64,000 bases of DNA from Gimesia fumaroli (GTDB taxonomy: Bacteria > Planctomycetota > Planctomycetia > Planctomycetales > Planctomycetaceae): contig NZ_CP037452.1 in assembly GCF_007754425.1 (NCBI RefSeq), forward strand, positions 1,769,501-1,833,500. The letters run 5' to 3'. The notes under the pieces are model-generated. The model did no database searches. It worked only from the letters and a program-made list of their open reading frames with translations, and was not told the origin of the DNA. Positions 19,046-27,939 of this stretch are shown one piece after another (position 1 is the stretch's first letter; every line of letters begins with the position of its first letter). Position numbers and translations under genes: made by a program.

Positions 19046-20734
19046 TTAGTCCGTATTCTGTTTGATTCGTTCCCTGACTACCTGCGGCGGCTTCCAGCCG
19101 TACGATCTTTGTTCTTGGGGGTTATAAAGGCAGGTGATGATGTAGAGGTCGTTGACTTTCGATATTTCGGGAGGAATATTGACTTGCACGTGAGTGAAGC
19201 CGTCTCCATACCAGGCGAGAAAACCATCGGTCGCACTTTTTTCCAACAGGTGGCCATTCAGACGAATGTCGACCAGATCAGGGTTGCGATACGGGATCCG
19301 CAGTTGAAACGAGATGCCGTTTTCAAGGGGCGTTTCTTCTTTCGTAGAAGACGAACCTTTACTGAGGGCGATTTTCATTTCCGGTCCGGCTTCAAAAATG
19401 GCTTTGAGCGCACTCTGATCGACTGAGGGAATTGGCTGGATGTTTTCGAGAAATTCCGAAGTGTCTGCTGATAACAGTGCGGCGCTTTTCGCGGAGGTTG
19501 CGATGAAGTAAGTCTCCCTGCCGGCGGTTTGCGGGTAGAGGAGTGCTTGCGAAAAATAAGGTTGTTTCTGCCAGAGTTCGACGCGGCTTTGTCGACGGGC
19601 TTTGGCTGTGGTTCCCCAGGCACTGACGAAATGGCCAATGTAACCCTGGAGCCGATTGACGGGGTAACCGGGAAAGTATTCCCCCTTCCATTTCTTGTTT
19701 CCGATATTCATGAGTGCTTTGAGCCGCGCGACGCCACTTTGTTCCCAGCCGACTTCCAACGCCATAACCATTGTGTGGTAGCGGGCGTATCCATAATGGG
19801 CGGTGTAAAAATTGGGGCGTCCCAGCCAGAGTTTTTTGGAGAGCGCCGTCAGTGCCTGTCCCCAGTAGAGTCGTTGGGCGTCTGCTTCAAAGCGATCGTA
19901 GCCGTAGCCGGCGTCGGTGCCTGCCTCGTTGATGGCTTCAGTGATCCGCCAGTCCCAGGGACGCAGCGAGACGTTTGAGTAAGCCGAGCCTGTCACTTCA
20001 AACATGGTCTGGCCGCGATAGCGTTCGCGGGAGCCGAGTTGATCGGGCGCATATTCCTGGAGCCCGGTACCATGTACGTCCACGTGCACGTCTGGCTGGA
20101 ATTGATCCATCACGGAGAGGACCGCCATCACTTCGGGAGATTTTTCGGGGTGTTTGAACTGCAGTGTTTTCAGATCCCAGTTATTGGTGCCTCCGCCGGT
20201 ATAGGGGTCGATCTTTTGTGAGTTGCCGAAACGATCGGTTTCAAAATAGGCATAGGGGTTGATGATGGGAATGATCAACAGCAATTGGTTTTCTCTTGTT
20301 TCCTTTGCTGCCGGATCATTGCTCGTGAGCCATTCGATAAAGTGCAGGACCGCGGTTGTGCCGCTGCGTTCGGGGCCGCCATGCAGGGCCGTCATCAGGC
20401 AGATCTGTTTCTGCTGGTCGTCGACTTTTTGATCAGTGATTTTCAGCATCGGAATGGGGATGCCTTCGAGGGTCACGCCGATGCGGTCGACCTGGACCCA
20501 GTCGGGATACGTTTCTTCCCAGTATTTCAAAGTTTCCGTGTACTCTTTGAGAGTCAGCCGATGCAATTTATTCTGCCAGGGTTGAGGCAGGGCGGCCAGT
20601 TTTTGTTGGAGCGTTTTCTGTTCTTCTGCGTGTAAAGCGGGGGGAGACACTGCGCAAACGGAGAGAATCAACAGCAAGAGGATTCTATGATATTTACTTT
20701 GCGTTGCATTTTCCTGCGTGAGTGTGGGCATCAT
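19046..20734 (-). CDS. M14-family zinc carboxypeptidase-like protein
   Basis: The protein has 562 residues with a signal peptide ending near LHA-E (residue 36). The peptidase body spans about residues 50-400. Zinc-ligand candidates are His118 and Glu122 in ALHGGPERSG, and His221 in HVDVHGTG. The catalytic Glu is likely in ALEVGWEQSG (about 327-331). The first motif is HxxxE rather than the usual HxxE of M14, an unusual one-residue insertion. A C-terminal beta domain of about 150 residues follows (FQLRIPYRNPDLVDIRLNG). It probably acts in the periplasm on peptides or peptidoglycan-type amide bonds. It lies in an operon with the upstream regulator (38-base gap) and the downstream BNR protein. 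Confidence 0.85.
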   Translation of the reverse strand: MMPTLTQENATQSKYHRILLLLILSVCAVSPPALHAEEQKTLQQKLAALPQPWQNKLHRLTLKEYTETLKYWEETYPDWVQVDRIGVTLEGIPIPMLKITDQKVDDQQKQICLMTALHGGPERSGTTAVLHFIEWLTSNDPAAKETRENQLLLIIPIINPYAYFETDRFGNSQKIDPYTGGGTNNWDLKTLQFKHPEKSPEVMAVLSVMDQFQPDVHVDVHGTGLQEYAPDQLGSRERYRGQTMFEVTGSAYSNVSLRPWDWRITEAINEAGTDAGYGYDRFEADAQRLYWGQALTALSKKLWLGRPNFYTAHYGYARYHTMVMALEVGWEQSGVARLKALMNIGNKKWKGEYFPGYPVNRLQGYIGHFVSAWGTTAKARRQSRVELWQKQPYFSQALLYPQTAGRETYFIATSAKSAALLSADTSEFLENIQPIPSVDQSALKAIFEAGPEMKIALSKGSSSTKEETPLENGISFQLRIPYRNPDLVDIRLNGHLLEKSATDGFLAWYGDGFTHVQVNIPPEISKVNDLYIITCLYNPQEQRSYGWKPPQVVRERIKQNTD

Positions 20735-20772
20735 GTTGTCGGTCCTGCATTGTTGTTAAATTCAGGCGGTGA

Positions 20773-21909
20773 TTACTTGCGCTGTTGTTGCGGGGGAGAC
20801 GCCAGTGTTTCTCCTATGCTGACATTAATGGGCATCGGAAAGACTTCTGCGGTGTCGATGGGAAGTGTTCCCTGTTTCATCAACGTCAGCAGTTCGGCTG
20901 CTTTCTGTCCGATGGCGATTTCGTCGACGGTAATCGAGGAGAGCCGGCTTTGAATCGCACCGTGGCGGACGGTGCCGCCGAATCCGAGCAGGGAGACATC
21001 TTCGGGAACGCGCTTGCCCAGCTTTCCCAAGAGGAGATAAATCAGCTCGGCCAGAGAATCAAAGGTGGCAAAGATCGCGGTCGGCGGTTCAGGTCGCTGG
21101 AACATCGCTTCTAGCGTCGCCAGCAGTTCCTGTTCGTAATCAATGGGATGCAGTTGCGCGCTGGGGCCATGAAAAATAAACGGTTCCGGGCAGAGCGAAT
21201 CATGAGATTCCAGAGCCTCGCGCAAGCCAGCCTCGTACTCGATCGATGCGGTCGCCCGATGGGGAGAGAACATTGCGACCGAACGATGCCCCTGTTTGAG
21301 CAGCGTCTGACCGGCCAGCAGGCCGACATCGCGAAAAGGAATCGAGAGCAGTGGTGCCTGAACACCTTCGACCTGTCGGTGACAGAAGACAACAGGGATG
21401 CCGTGCTGCTGCAGTTGACGAACTTGATAAGCGGGCGTTGCGGGAACGGTAGCCGGGACGAGGGCCACGCCGGACACGTGTTTGTCAATTAGTTGCAGGA
21501 TGGTATTGCCCTGCATGTCGACTTTGTTTTCCGTGCAGCAGACAAGAACCTGATTTTGTGTGAGCGCGGCCGCCTGTTCGAAACTTCGTTGCAAAGAGGG
21601 GTAATATCCCGTGCGTGTTTCGGGAAGGACGAAGGCAAATATGTCGAGTGGTTTGGAGACTGGTAGCGGAGGATTAGTGCTGACAAACGAGCCTTTGCCG
21701 TGAATGCGCGTGATCCAACCCTGTTCTTCCAGGAGCTGCATCGCGTTACGGACTGTGGTTCTCGCTAGTTGATAAGTATCGCAGAGTTGATGTTCCGAAG
21801 GGAGTGCTTCTCCCGGGCGGATTTCTCCCGCCGTCACTTTCTGAATCAATTGATCGACGAGCAGCATGTATTTAGGACGCTGTTTGCCGGATTGTGCGAG
21901 TAATGACAT
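20773..21909 (-). CDS. GntR-type regulator with LacI-like effector domain
   Basis: This 378-residue transcription factor has an N-terminal GntR winged helix at residues 8-75 (AGEIRPGEALPSEHQL; LARTTVRNAMQLLEEQGWI). A LacI/periplasmic-binding-protein-like effector domain follows at about 90-370 (GIPVVFCHRQVEG; VSLLGFGG). The architecture is that of AraR and its relatives, which bind a sugar and leave an operator. Because effector domains of this type bind mono- or oligosaccharides, it is likely to sense a breakdown product made by the neighbouring secreted enzymes. The 25-bp palindrome at 21996-22020 and half-sites of the same motif nearer the divergent gene are good candidates for its binding sites. 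Confidence 0.92.
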   Translation of the reverse strand: MSLLAQSGKQRPKYMLLVDQLIQKVTAGEIRPGEALPSEHQLCDTYQLARTTVRNAMQLLEEQGWITRIHGKGSFVSTNPPLPVSKPLDIFAFVLPETRTGYYPSLQRSFEQAAALTQNQVLVCCTENKVDMQGNTILQLIDKHVSGVALVPATVPATPAYQVRQLQQHGIPVVFCHRQVEGVQAPLLSIPFRDVGLLAGQTLLKQGHRSVAMFSPHRATASIEYEAGLREALESHDSLCPEPFIFHGPSAQLHPIDYEQELLATLEAMFQRPEPPTAIFATFDSLAELIYLLLGKLGKRVPEDVSLLGFGGTVRHGAIQSRLSSITVDEIAIGQKAAELLTLMKQGTLPIDTAEVFPMPINVSIGETLASPPQQQRK

Positions 21910-21958
21910 TAAGTTCCCCTGTGGAATGGCAGGAGTGTGTGGATTCAGATCGAAAAGA

Positions 21959-21984
21959 AATCAGATTTCGCTTGAAATCTGATT
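21959..21984 (-). promoter_or_regulatory. inverted repeat upstream of the GntR-type gene
   Basis: AATCAGATTTC and GAAATCTGATT form perfect 11-bp arms around a GCTT tetraloop, about 50 bases upstream of the regulator's start codon. It could be a leader hairpin or a second protein-binding site. Confidence 0.5.
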
Positions 21985-21995
21985 CAAAGTGCGTT

Positions 21996-22020
21996 ACTTG
22001 TATTTAATTATGATACAAGT
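21996..22020. promoter_or_regulatory. likely operator of the GntR/LacI-type regulator
   Basis: ACTTGTAT and ATACAAGT are perfect 8-bp inverted arms separated by nine bases. They lie in the gap between the regulator gene and the divergent gene at 22139. Single half-sites (TTTGTATC near 22043, ATACAAG near 22100) recur closer to the rightward gene. The motif resembles the ACTTGTAC-type sites bound by AraR-like regulators. Confidence 0.65.
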
Positions 22021-22138
22021 TGTTTGTGTGTTGTCAATCAATTTGTATCGCTGATTCACGCGTTAAAGTCTGATTTGGTGCTGTCGTATCTAAATAATGA
22101 ATACAAGATGTCTTTCGTCACACTCAGAGGGGATTCAA

Positions 22139-23611
22139 ATGAAACAACTGATGCTGGTCCTACTTGCGTTACTGGGAATTCTCGAAGCGCCCGTGCTGCA
22201 GGCGGGGGAAACGAAGCCACTTGAGATTGGCGATCAGCGGGAATTATTCGTCGACAATTATCTGATTGATCGTATGAAGGGAACCAGGCTACGATTGCAT
22301 CATCCCGTCGATGAAGGCATCGTTTTGAAATTCGACAAACCCTGGGAAGGGTTGTTCTGCGGCTATTGTACGGTCATCAAAGACGGTGATCTGTACCGAG
22401 CCTATTATCGCGGCCGACCAAGTGCCGGTAAGGATGGCGATGTCGGCGAAGTCTACTGTTACGCGGAATCGAAAGACGGCGTGAACTGGACCAAGCCCGA
22501 ATTTTCGATGTTTGAAAAGGCGGGGTTCAAGAAGAATAATATTATCCTGGCTGATGCAGCGCCGATGACGCATAACTTTTCGCCGTTTCTGGATACGCGG
22601 CCCGGTGTTCCCCAGGCAGAACGCTATAAGGCATTGGGTGGCACGATGGGAAGTGGCCTGGTTGCGTTTACGTCACCCGATGGGATTCACTGGAAACAGC
22701 ATCCCGCCGGCGCGGTCATCCCCAAGAAGATGGTGCCGTTTCCATACATGTTCGATTCGCAGAATGTGGCGTTCTGGTCTCCGGTCGAGAAAAAGTACAT
22801 CAGCTATTTTCGAGTCTTTAAAGATAAGATCCGGCGTATTGCACGGACGGAGAGTGATGATTTCATTCACTGGTCTCCCCCTGTGTTGATGGAATACACA
22901 TCACGAGGAGAGAAAGCACCGATCGAGCATCTATATACCAATCAGACGCACCCTTATTTTCGCGCTCCTCACATCTATCTGGCAGTCGCAGCGCGGTTCA
23001 TGCCGAGGCGTCAGGTGTTGACGGATGCACAAGCGAAAGAAATCGGCGTGCATCCGCGGTATTTTAAAGATACCTCCGATGCAATTCTGATGACGACGCG
23101 TGGCGATAATACATACCAGCGAACCTTTTTGAGCGGATTTATCACAGGGGGCATTGGCGCACAAAACTGGGTTTCCCGGACCAATTATCCTGCTTTGAAT
23201 GTGGTGCAGACCGGTCCGGCGGAAATGTCGGTGTATGTGAATCAGGATTATGCTCAGCCAACGGCCCATTTACGCCGCTACTCGATGCGTCTGGATGGTT
23301 TTGCATCGGTGCGAGCCGATTATGCCGGCGGTGAACTGATTACCAAGCCACTCGTTTTTGACGGTTCTGAATTGTCGATTAACTTTTCTACTTCGGCGGC
23401 GGGCGGCATCAAAGTAGAAATTCAGGATGAAAATGGTAAGCCGATTCCCGGATTTACCCTCGCTGATTCCCGCGAACAAATTGGCAACGAAGTGGATCGG
23501 ATTGTGACGTGGAAGGGGGGCAAAGATTTGAAGTCTCTGAGCGGCAAACCGGTTCGTCTCCAATTTGTCATGAAAGACGCCGACCTGTATTCGTTGCAGT
23601 TCACGAAATAA
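22139..23611 (+). CDS. GH32/GH43-like secreted propeller protein
   Basis: ATG at 22139 is chosen because GAGGGGAT precedes it and it gives a proper signal peptide (LMLVLLALLGIL, cleaved near LQA-G). The TTG-type codons upstream do not. The mature 490-residue protein begins with the block DQRELFVDNYLID, characteristic of a planctomycete family related to five-bladed GH32/GH43/GH130 enzymes. Blades carry repeated acidic turns (FCGYCTVIKDGDLYRAYYRG; ESKDGVNWTKPEF; FTSPDGIHWKQHP). The C-terminal 110 residues look like a beta-sandwich module. It probably acts on or binds a glycan, with substrate unknown. It is divergent from, and probably controlled by, the GntR-type regulator, and is followed by its own terminator. 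Confidence 0.85.
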   Translation: MKQLMLVLLALLGILEAPVLQAGETKPLEIGDQRELFVDNYLIDRMKGTRLRLHHPVDEGIVLKFDKPWEGLFCGYCTVIKDGDLYRAYYRGRPSAGKDGDVGEVYCYAESKDGVNWTKPEFSMFEKAGFKKNNIILADAAPMTHNFSPFLDTRPGVPQAERYKALGGTMGSGLVAFTSPDGIHWKQHPAGAVIPKKMVPFPYMFDSQNVAFWSPVEKKYISYFRVFKDKIRRIARTESDDFIHWSPPVLMEYTSRGEKAPIEHLYTNQTHPYFRAPHIYLAVAARFMPRRQVLTDAQAKEIGVHPRYFKDTSDAILMTTRGDNTYQRTFLSGFITGGIGAQNWVSRTNYPALNVVQTGPAEMSVYVNQDYAQPTAHLRRYSMRLDGFASVRADYAGGELITKPLVFDGSELSINFSTSAAGGIKVEIQDENGKPIPGFTLADSREQIGNEVDRIVTWKGGKDLKSLSGKPVRLQFVMKDADLYSLQFTK

Positions 23612-23638
23612 GCGATTAAAGCGGTTTTAAAAAAGATT

Positions 23639-23687
23639 CTCCGGAAAGGGACGCTACAGCATAGACGGTTCTTTCCGGAGTTTTTTT
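23639..23687 (+). terminator. intrinsic terminator
   Basis: CTCCGGAAAG at 23639-23648 pairs perfectly with CTTTCCGGAG at 23671-23680, followed by seven Ts. It lies 27 bases after the GH32/43-like gene. Confidence 0.85.
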
Positions 23688-23737
23688 AATAGGGACAGCG
23701 GCTCATTGATTCCTCATTTCCAGAAGAATAGCGAAGT

Positions 23738-24751
23738 ATGACGGACCAAAGGCGATTACTGGTAGTGGGCGTGGGTTCCATTGGGGAGCGGCATTTGCGT
23801 TGTTTTCAGGCGACGGATCGCGTGGATGTTTCGATCTGCGAATTGAATGATGATTTACGCGAAAAGATTGCCGCTCAATATGGAGTGGAACGACAGTACG
23901 CCGATCTCGATGTGGCTTTGGCTGATTCGCATGATTGTGCCGTAATCGCGACGCCCGCGCATTTGCATATTGATGTTTCTACACGTGCGGTGGAAGCAGG
24001 GCTGGATCTATTGATTGAAAAACCGTTGAGCACGAATTTCAAAGGCATCAGCGAACTACAGATTTTGCTTCAGGAAAAGCAGAAGAAGGCGGCGATCGCT
24101 TATGTGTATCGAGCGCATCCGGCACTGGCTGCGATGAAGGCCGCACTGGAGTCGGGTAAGTATGGTAAGCCGGTTCAGCTGGTGGTTGTTTCGGGACAGA
24201 ATTTTCCCACGTACCGACCCGCTTATCGCGACATTTATTACAAATCGCGCGCGACCGGAGGGGGCGCCGTTCAAGATGCGCTCACCCATTCGATGAATGC
24301 GGGCGAGTATCTGGTCGGTCCCGTCAATGCGCTGGTGGCTGATTGTTCGCATCAGGTGCTGGAAGGTGTGGATGTGGAAGATACCGTGCACGTTATTACC
24401 AGGCAGGGGGGCGTGTTGGGGAGTTTCAGTTTGAATCAGCATCAGCCGGCGAATGAGTCGAGTATGACAGTCATTTGTGAGCGGGGAATGTTGCGGTTTG
24501 AATACCAGAAAAGCTGGTATCGCTGGATCACCGAACCCGATTCCGAATGGCAAGTGGGCTATCAGGAAACGCTTGAGCGGGACACGCTTTTTCAAAGGCA
24601 AGCGAGTGCGTTTCTGGATTATCTGGACGGCTTCTGTCCGCCACTCTGCACGCTGGAAGAGGGAGCACAGACGCTGGCAGTAAATCTGTCGATTCTGGAT
24701 TCCGTGGAAAAGCGAGCCTGGATCGAGCCGGCACATTATATTTCTAACTGA
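23738..24751 (+). CDS. Gfo/Idh/MocA-family oxidoreductase
   Basis: This is a 337-residue cytoplasmic NAD(P)-dependent dehydrogenase. The N-terminal Rossmann motif is VVGVGSIGERH at about residues 8-18. The family's EKPL segment (LIEKPLSTNF) lies near residue 96, and the C-terminal substrate domain contains GGGAVQDALTHSMNAGEYL with the conserved Asp and His. Members oxidise sugars, inositols or amino-sugar derivatives. The start is ATG 23738. It is followed after only 19 bases by an SDR gene on the same strand, and the two probably catalyse successive steps in breakdown or interconversion of a sugar released by the neighbouring secreted enzymes. Confidence 0.92.
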   Translation: MTDQRRLLVVGVGSIGERHLRCFQATDRVDVSICELNDDLREKIAAQYGVERQYADLDVALADSHDCAVIATPAHLHIDVSTRAVEAGLDLLIEKPLSTNFKGISELQILLQEKQKKAAIAYVYRAHPALAAMKAALESGKYGKPVQLVVVSGQNFPTYRPAYRDIYYKSRATGGGAVQDALTHSMNAGEYLVGPVNALVADCSHQVLEGVDVEDTVHVITRQGGVLGSFSLNQHQPANESSMTVICERGMLRFEYQKSWYRWITEPDSEWQVGYQETLERDTLFQRQASAFLDYLDGFCPPLCTLEEGAQTLAVNLSILDSVEKRAWIEPAHYISN

Positions 24752-24770
24752 AAAAGTGATAAACGTATCT

Positions 24771-25574
24771 ATGAAACCGACAGACGAACCAACGATCCAG
24801 CAGCTATTTGATCTTACCGGAAAAACTGTGCTCATTTCCGGGGCCAGTGGTTATCTGGGGGGCGCGATGGCGCGCGGATTGGCGGAAGCGGGAGCACGGC
24901 TGGTGGTTAGCAGTCGCGATCAAAGTCGTGCAGAACAAACGGCCAGCGAAATGCCTGACCCGCATCAGGTAAATCATCTTGGAGTCGCACTGGATCATAT
25001 GCAGGAGGCATCCATTGACGAAGGATTTGAAACAGCAGTCAAAGCGGCGGGACAGATTGATGTGCTGATCAACAACGGAAATGATCCGGTGGGCGAGGAC
25101 TGGCGGAGTGTGACAGCAGACGCGTTTTCCCGTCATCTGCAGAATGCTACTGGATACTTTCTGCTGGCGCGGAAACTGCGGGATCATGTGGTCGAACGTG
25201 AGGCCGCCGGTTGTGTGATTATGATCGGTTCGATGTATGGGGTGGTGGGCTCTTATCCCGATGCTTATGAAGGGATCTGCAATGCGAGCCCGGTGGCTTA
25301 TCACACGATGAAGGGGGGGCTGATTCATCAGACGCGGCATCTGGCCGTCTATTGGGCGAAAGATAATGTGCGTGTGAACTGTCTGAGTCCCGGGCCGTTT
25401 CCTTCCGAGGCGGCTCCTGAGGGATTAGCCGCGCGATTGAGCGAACATAGCCCGATGGGTCGGATGGGGAAGCCGACCGAATTGAAAGGGGCCGCGGTAT
25501 TTCTGGCCAGCGATGCCAGCAGTTATATCACCGGTCAGAATCTTCTGGTGGATGGTGGCTGGACTGCCTGGTAG
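24771..25574 (+). CDS. SDR-family oxidoreductase
   Basis: This is a 267-residue classical SDR. The cofactor motif is LISGASGYLGGAMA near residue 25. The catalytic Ser lies in IMIGSMYG and the Tyr-Lys pair in AYHTMK, all intact, unlike in the SDR at 260. The C-terminus GQNLLVDGGW is typical. ATG at 24771 is preferred over a GTG at 24756 on start-codon strength, though the ribosome site is poor and translation may be coupled to the dehydrogenase gene 19 bases upstream. The NNGNDP segment replaces the usual NNAG. The substrate is unknown; the context suggests a sugar or sugar acid. Confidence 0.9.
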   Translation: MKPTDEPTIQQLFDLTGKTVLISGASGYLGGAMARGLAEAGARLVVSSRDQSRAEQTASEMPDPHQVNHLGVALDHMQEASIDEGFETAVKAAGQIDVLINNGNDPVGEDWRSVTADAFSRHLQNATGYFLLARKLRDHVVEREAAGCVIMIGSMYGVVGSYPDAYEGICNASPVAYHTMKGGLIHQTRHLAVYWAKDNVRVNCLSPGPFPSEAAPEGLAARLSEHSPMGRMGKPTELKGAAVFLASDASSYITGQNLLVDGGWTAW

Positions 25575-25692
25575 GTCAAAGTCTCAGGGAAACAGTGTCA
25601 ATCATTTGACTTTGTGTTAGAATGAAAGCTGTTTGCTGTCAGATGGTTACGCGTCTGATTCACTGTTGAGATAGTGCACCTGCGGAAGTTTT

Positions 25693-27342
25693 ATGGATTC
25701 TGGGATACTCAATTCGATTGGCGGTCTGGGCCTGTTCCTGCTGGGCATGGTCATATTGACGACGGGCCTGAAGGAACTGGCCGGCGATACCATTCGACGC
25801 ATGATCGCGCGATTTACGACGAGCCTGCCTTCGGGAATTGCAACCGGTGCAGTGGTCACGGCGATTCTGCAGTCATCGAGTGCAACGACAGTGACTGCCG
25901 TCGGATTTGCCGGCGCGGGTTTGTTGACGCTATCTCAATCACTGGGAATTGTTTTCGGCGCGAATCTGGGAACGACGATCACCGGTTGGATCGTCGTACT
26001 CTTCGGCTTTGAATTCAAACTGGGGTTACTTGCGTATCCCCTGGTTCTGCTTGGGGTCATGTTGAATTTATTCGCCCGCAAGCGAATCGCAGCCGCTGGT
26101 TTGGCGGTGGCAGGTTTCGGTCTGATTTTTATCGGCATCGATAGCTTGCAGGGGGGAATGTCAGGGCTTGCCAATGGTGTGACTCCCGAATCCTTTCCGC
26201 AGGATAGCTGGACGGGGCGCCTGCTGCTGATTTTTATAGGTATTGGGATTACGCTGGTGACACAGTCTTCCAGTGCTGGGATGGCCATGGCACTGACCGC
26301 CGTGCATACGGGGACGATTTCACTTGCGCAGGGGGCGGCGATGGTGATTGGCTTTGACGTGGGAACGACCTTTACCGCATTGATGGCATCTCTCGGAGGG
26401 TCTGTAGCAGCACGGCGAACCGGGTTGGCGCATGTGTTTTATAATCTGGTGGCCGCAGTCGCTGCTTACTTCCTGTTTCCTGTTTATATCTGGGTCTGGA
26501 ATCACTATCTGAATCAGGGGGACGTTTTGTCCCAGGAAATCGGATTGGTTGCCTTTCATACTTTGTTTAACTGTGTGGGGTTGCTGCTGATTGTTCCATT
26601 TATCGGCCCGTTTTCCCGGATGATCACTCGCGTTGTTCCGGAAGCCGTTAATGATCAGACGGAGCGACTGGAAGAGTCATTGATCCAAAATCCCAACGTA
26701 GCCATCGAAGCATCTCGCTCGACGCTGATTGACGTGTTTCAGCGGGTTTTGGCAGTATTTCATCGTTTGTTTACGTCCGAGTATGATCCCGTTAAGATTC
26801 AGGTCGAACTGAAACAATATCATGCAACGTTGGAGACCACGTCTGATTATTTGAGACGGATTAATATCTCGGAATCTGATGCGGAGACATTGCGCTGTTA
26901 TCAGGAAGTGGTGTTGGCGCTCGATCATATTCAGCGTTTGATGAGACGCTATAATGATCTGGAGCGTCTGGAAGTGACCCGTAAAGTAGAGCAGCTCAGT
27001 CAGATTGCCGATAAACTGGCAACTTTAATTACTCAGACAGATGCTGCTTTGCAGGATTATTCTGTGGTAGTGGATGAACAGCCTTTGGAGCACTTCTGGC
27101 TGGAGCTGGATCAGAATCAGAAATCAAGCCGGAGGCAGTTTACCGAAGTCGCGACCAAAACCGGTGCCGATTTTGATATGCTGTTGGGGCAGTTGGACGC
27201 GTATCGCTGGCTGAGTCGCATCAGCTTTCATCTTTGGCGCGGCGTGCATCATTTACAGAAGGCGCGAATCGTTACGAGCGTTATCAATCCAGAACAGGCT
27301 AAAGAACTTCAGCCGGATGATTCTATCGAGCCATCTATGTGA
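25693..27342 (+). CDS. Na+/phosphate cotransporter, NptA-like with PhoU domain
   Basis: The 549-residue protein carries two Na/Pi-cotransporter repeats, each with the diagnostic QSSSA segment (ILQSSSATTVTAVGFAG near residue 58, LVTQSSSAGMAMALTAV near residue 193), within about eight membrane helices up to residue 310. The C-terminal 230 residues are a cytoplasmic PhoU-like helical bundle (LRRINISESDAETLRCYQEVV). The family imports or extrudes phosphate coupled to sodium. No PhoBR or Pst genes are adjacent, so it is a stand-alone transport gene. A hairpin lies between it and the convergent lipoprotein gene. Confidence 0.92.
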   Translation: MDSGILNSIGGLGLFLLGMVILTTGLKELAGDTIRRMIARFTTSLPSGIATGAVVTAILQSSSATTVTAVGFAGAGLLTLSQSLGIVFGANLGTTITGWIVVLFGFEFKLGLLAYPLVLLGVMLNLFARKRIAAAGLAVAGFGLIFIGIDSLQGGMSGLANGVTPESFPQDSWTGRLLLIFIGIGITLVTQSSSAGMAMALTAVHTGTISLAQGAAMVIGFDVGTTFTALMASLGGSVAARRTGLAHVFYNLVAAVAAYFLFPVYIWVWNHYLNQGDVLSQEIGLVAFHTLFNCVGLLLIVPFIGPFSRMITRVVPEAVNDQTERLEESLIQNPNVAIEASRSTLIDVFQRVLAVFHRLFTSEYDPVKIQVELKQYHATLETTSDYLRRINISESDAETLRCYQEVVLALDHIQRLMRRYNDLERLEVTRKVEQLSQIADKLATLITQTDAALQDYSVVVDEQPLEHFWLELDQNQKSSRRQFTEVATKTGADFDMLLGQLDAYRWLSRISFHLWRGVHHLQKARIVTSVINPEQAKELQPDDSIEPSM

Positions 27343-27362
27343 CGACTTGAACATAAAAACTC

Positions 27363-27390
27363 GGCTTCTAACTACGTTGAGTTAGAGGCC
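27363..27390. terminator. shared hairpin terminator
   Basis: GGCTTCTAACT pairs with AGTTAGAGGCC (one T-G wobble) around ACGTTG. On the minus strand the stem is followed by GAGTTTTTATG, so it best terminates the leftward sigma/FecR/DUF1559/lipoprotein operon. It may also stop the rightward transporter transcript. Confidence 0.7.
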
Positions 27391-27416
27391 AAGATGTTTT
27401 CGTGTTTGAGATGGTC

Positions 27417-27875
27417 TTACTTTTTCTCTTTCAGCTCAAAAGTGAATTGATTCTCCTGATCGGGGACCACCGTGGCAGTCAGTCCGGATTTTTTCGGATC
27501 ACCGTACTGTTGGGGAATCAGAGACGTCTCTTTAATGACCACATTCGCTTCATCGAGGTTGGCACCTTCCGGTGGTCCTTCTGTTTTGACGCAGGTAATG
27601 GCAACGCTATGTTCGCCGGCAATCGCACCATCGCCGTCTTCAAACGTGCGGAGCTGGAATTTTCCTTCCTGATCCGTTCGTCCGACAGCAGCTTGAGGTT
27701 CGCCGCTGTTCGAGCGAAAGATGACGGTGGCTCCTTCCAGCGGTGCTCCCTTAAAAGTCACCGTGCCACTGGCGGGAAATGTTTGTGGCCGTTGTTTCGT
27801 CCATTTGTCCTCGGAAGGACCGGAGCAGGCCGTACTTGTAATGGTCATCAAAAAAAGAATTAATAAATAGCGCAT
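27417..27875 (-). CDS. lipoprotein with carboxypeptidase-regulatory-like beta domain
   Basis: The 152-residue product has a lipoprotein signal (TITSTAC, Cys at residue 17). Its body matches the small transthyretin/carboxypeptidase-regulatory-like domain found in many planctomycete lipoproteins (GTVTFKGAPLEGATVIFRSN; GKFQLRTFEDGDGAIAGEHSV). These are usually encoded just after a DUF1559 gene, as here, where the gap is 64 bases. It is likely anchored in a membrane with the beta domain outside the cytoplasm. Its molecular function is unknown. It is the last gene of the four-gene operon that begins with the ECF sigma factor. Confidence 0.88.
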   Translation of the reverse strand: MRYLLILFLMTITSTACSGPSEDKWTKQRPQTFPASGTVTFKGAPLEGATVIFRSNSGEPQAAVGRTDQEGKFQLRTFEDGDGAIAGEHSVAITCVKTEGPPEGANLDEANVVIKETSLIPQQYGDPKKSGLTATVVPDQENQFTFELKEKK

Positions 27876-27939
27876 CTATGTTTGTTCTTTCAGTTTTAAA
27901 ATCGGGAATGAGAATTCAAGGATCGTGGTGGCAACTTGC

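Noticed and set aside
25575-25692. CAAAGTC/GACTTTG as a terminator after the SDR gene
   Set aside because: Seven-base arms with a loop of about 25 bases and no T tract make it weak.
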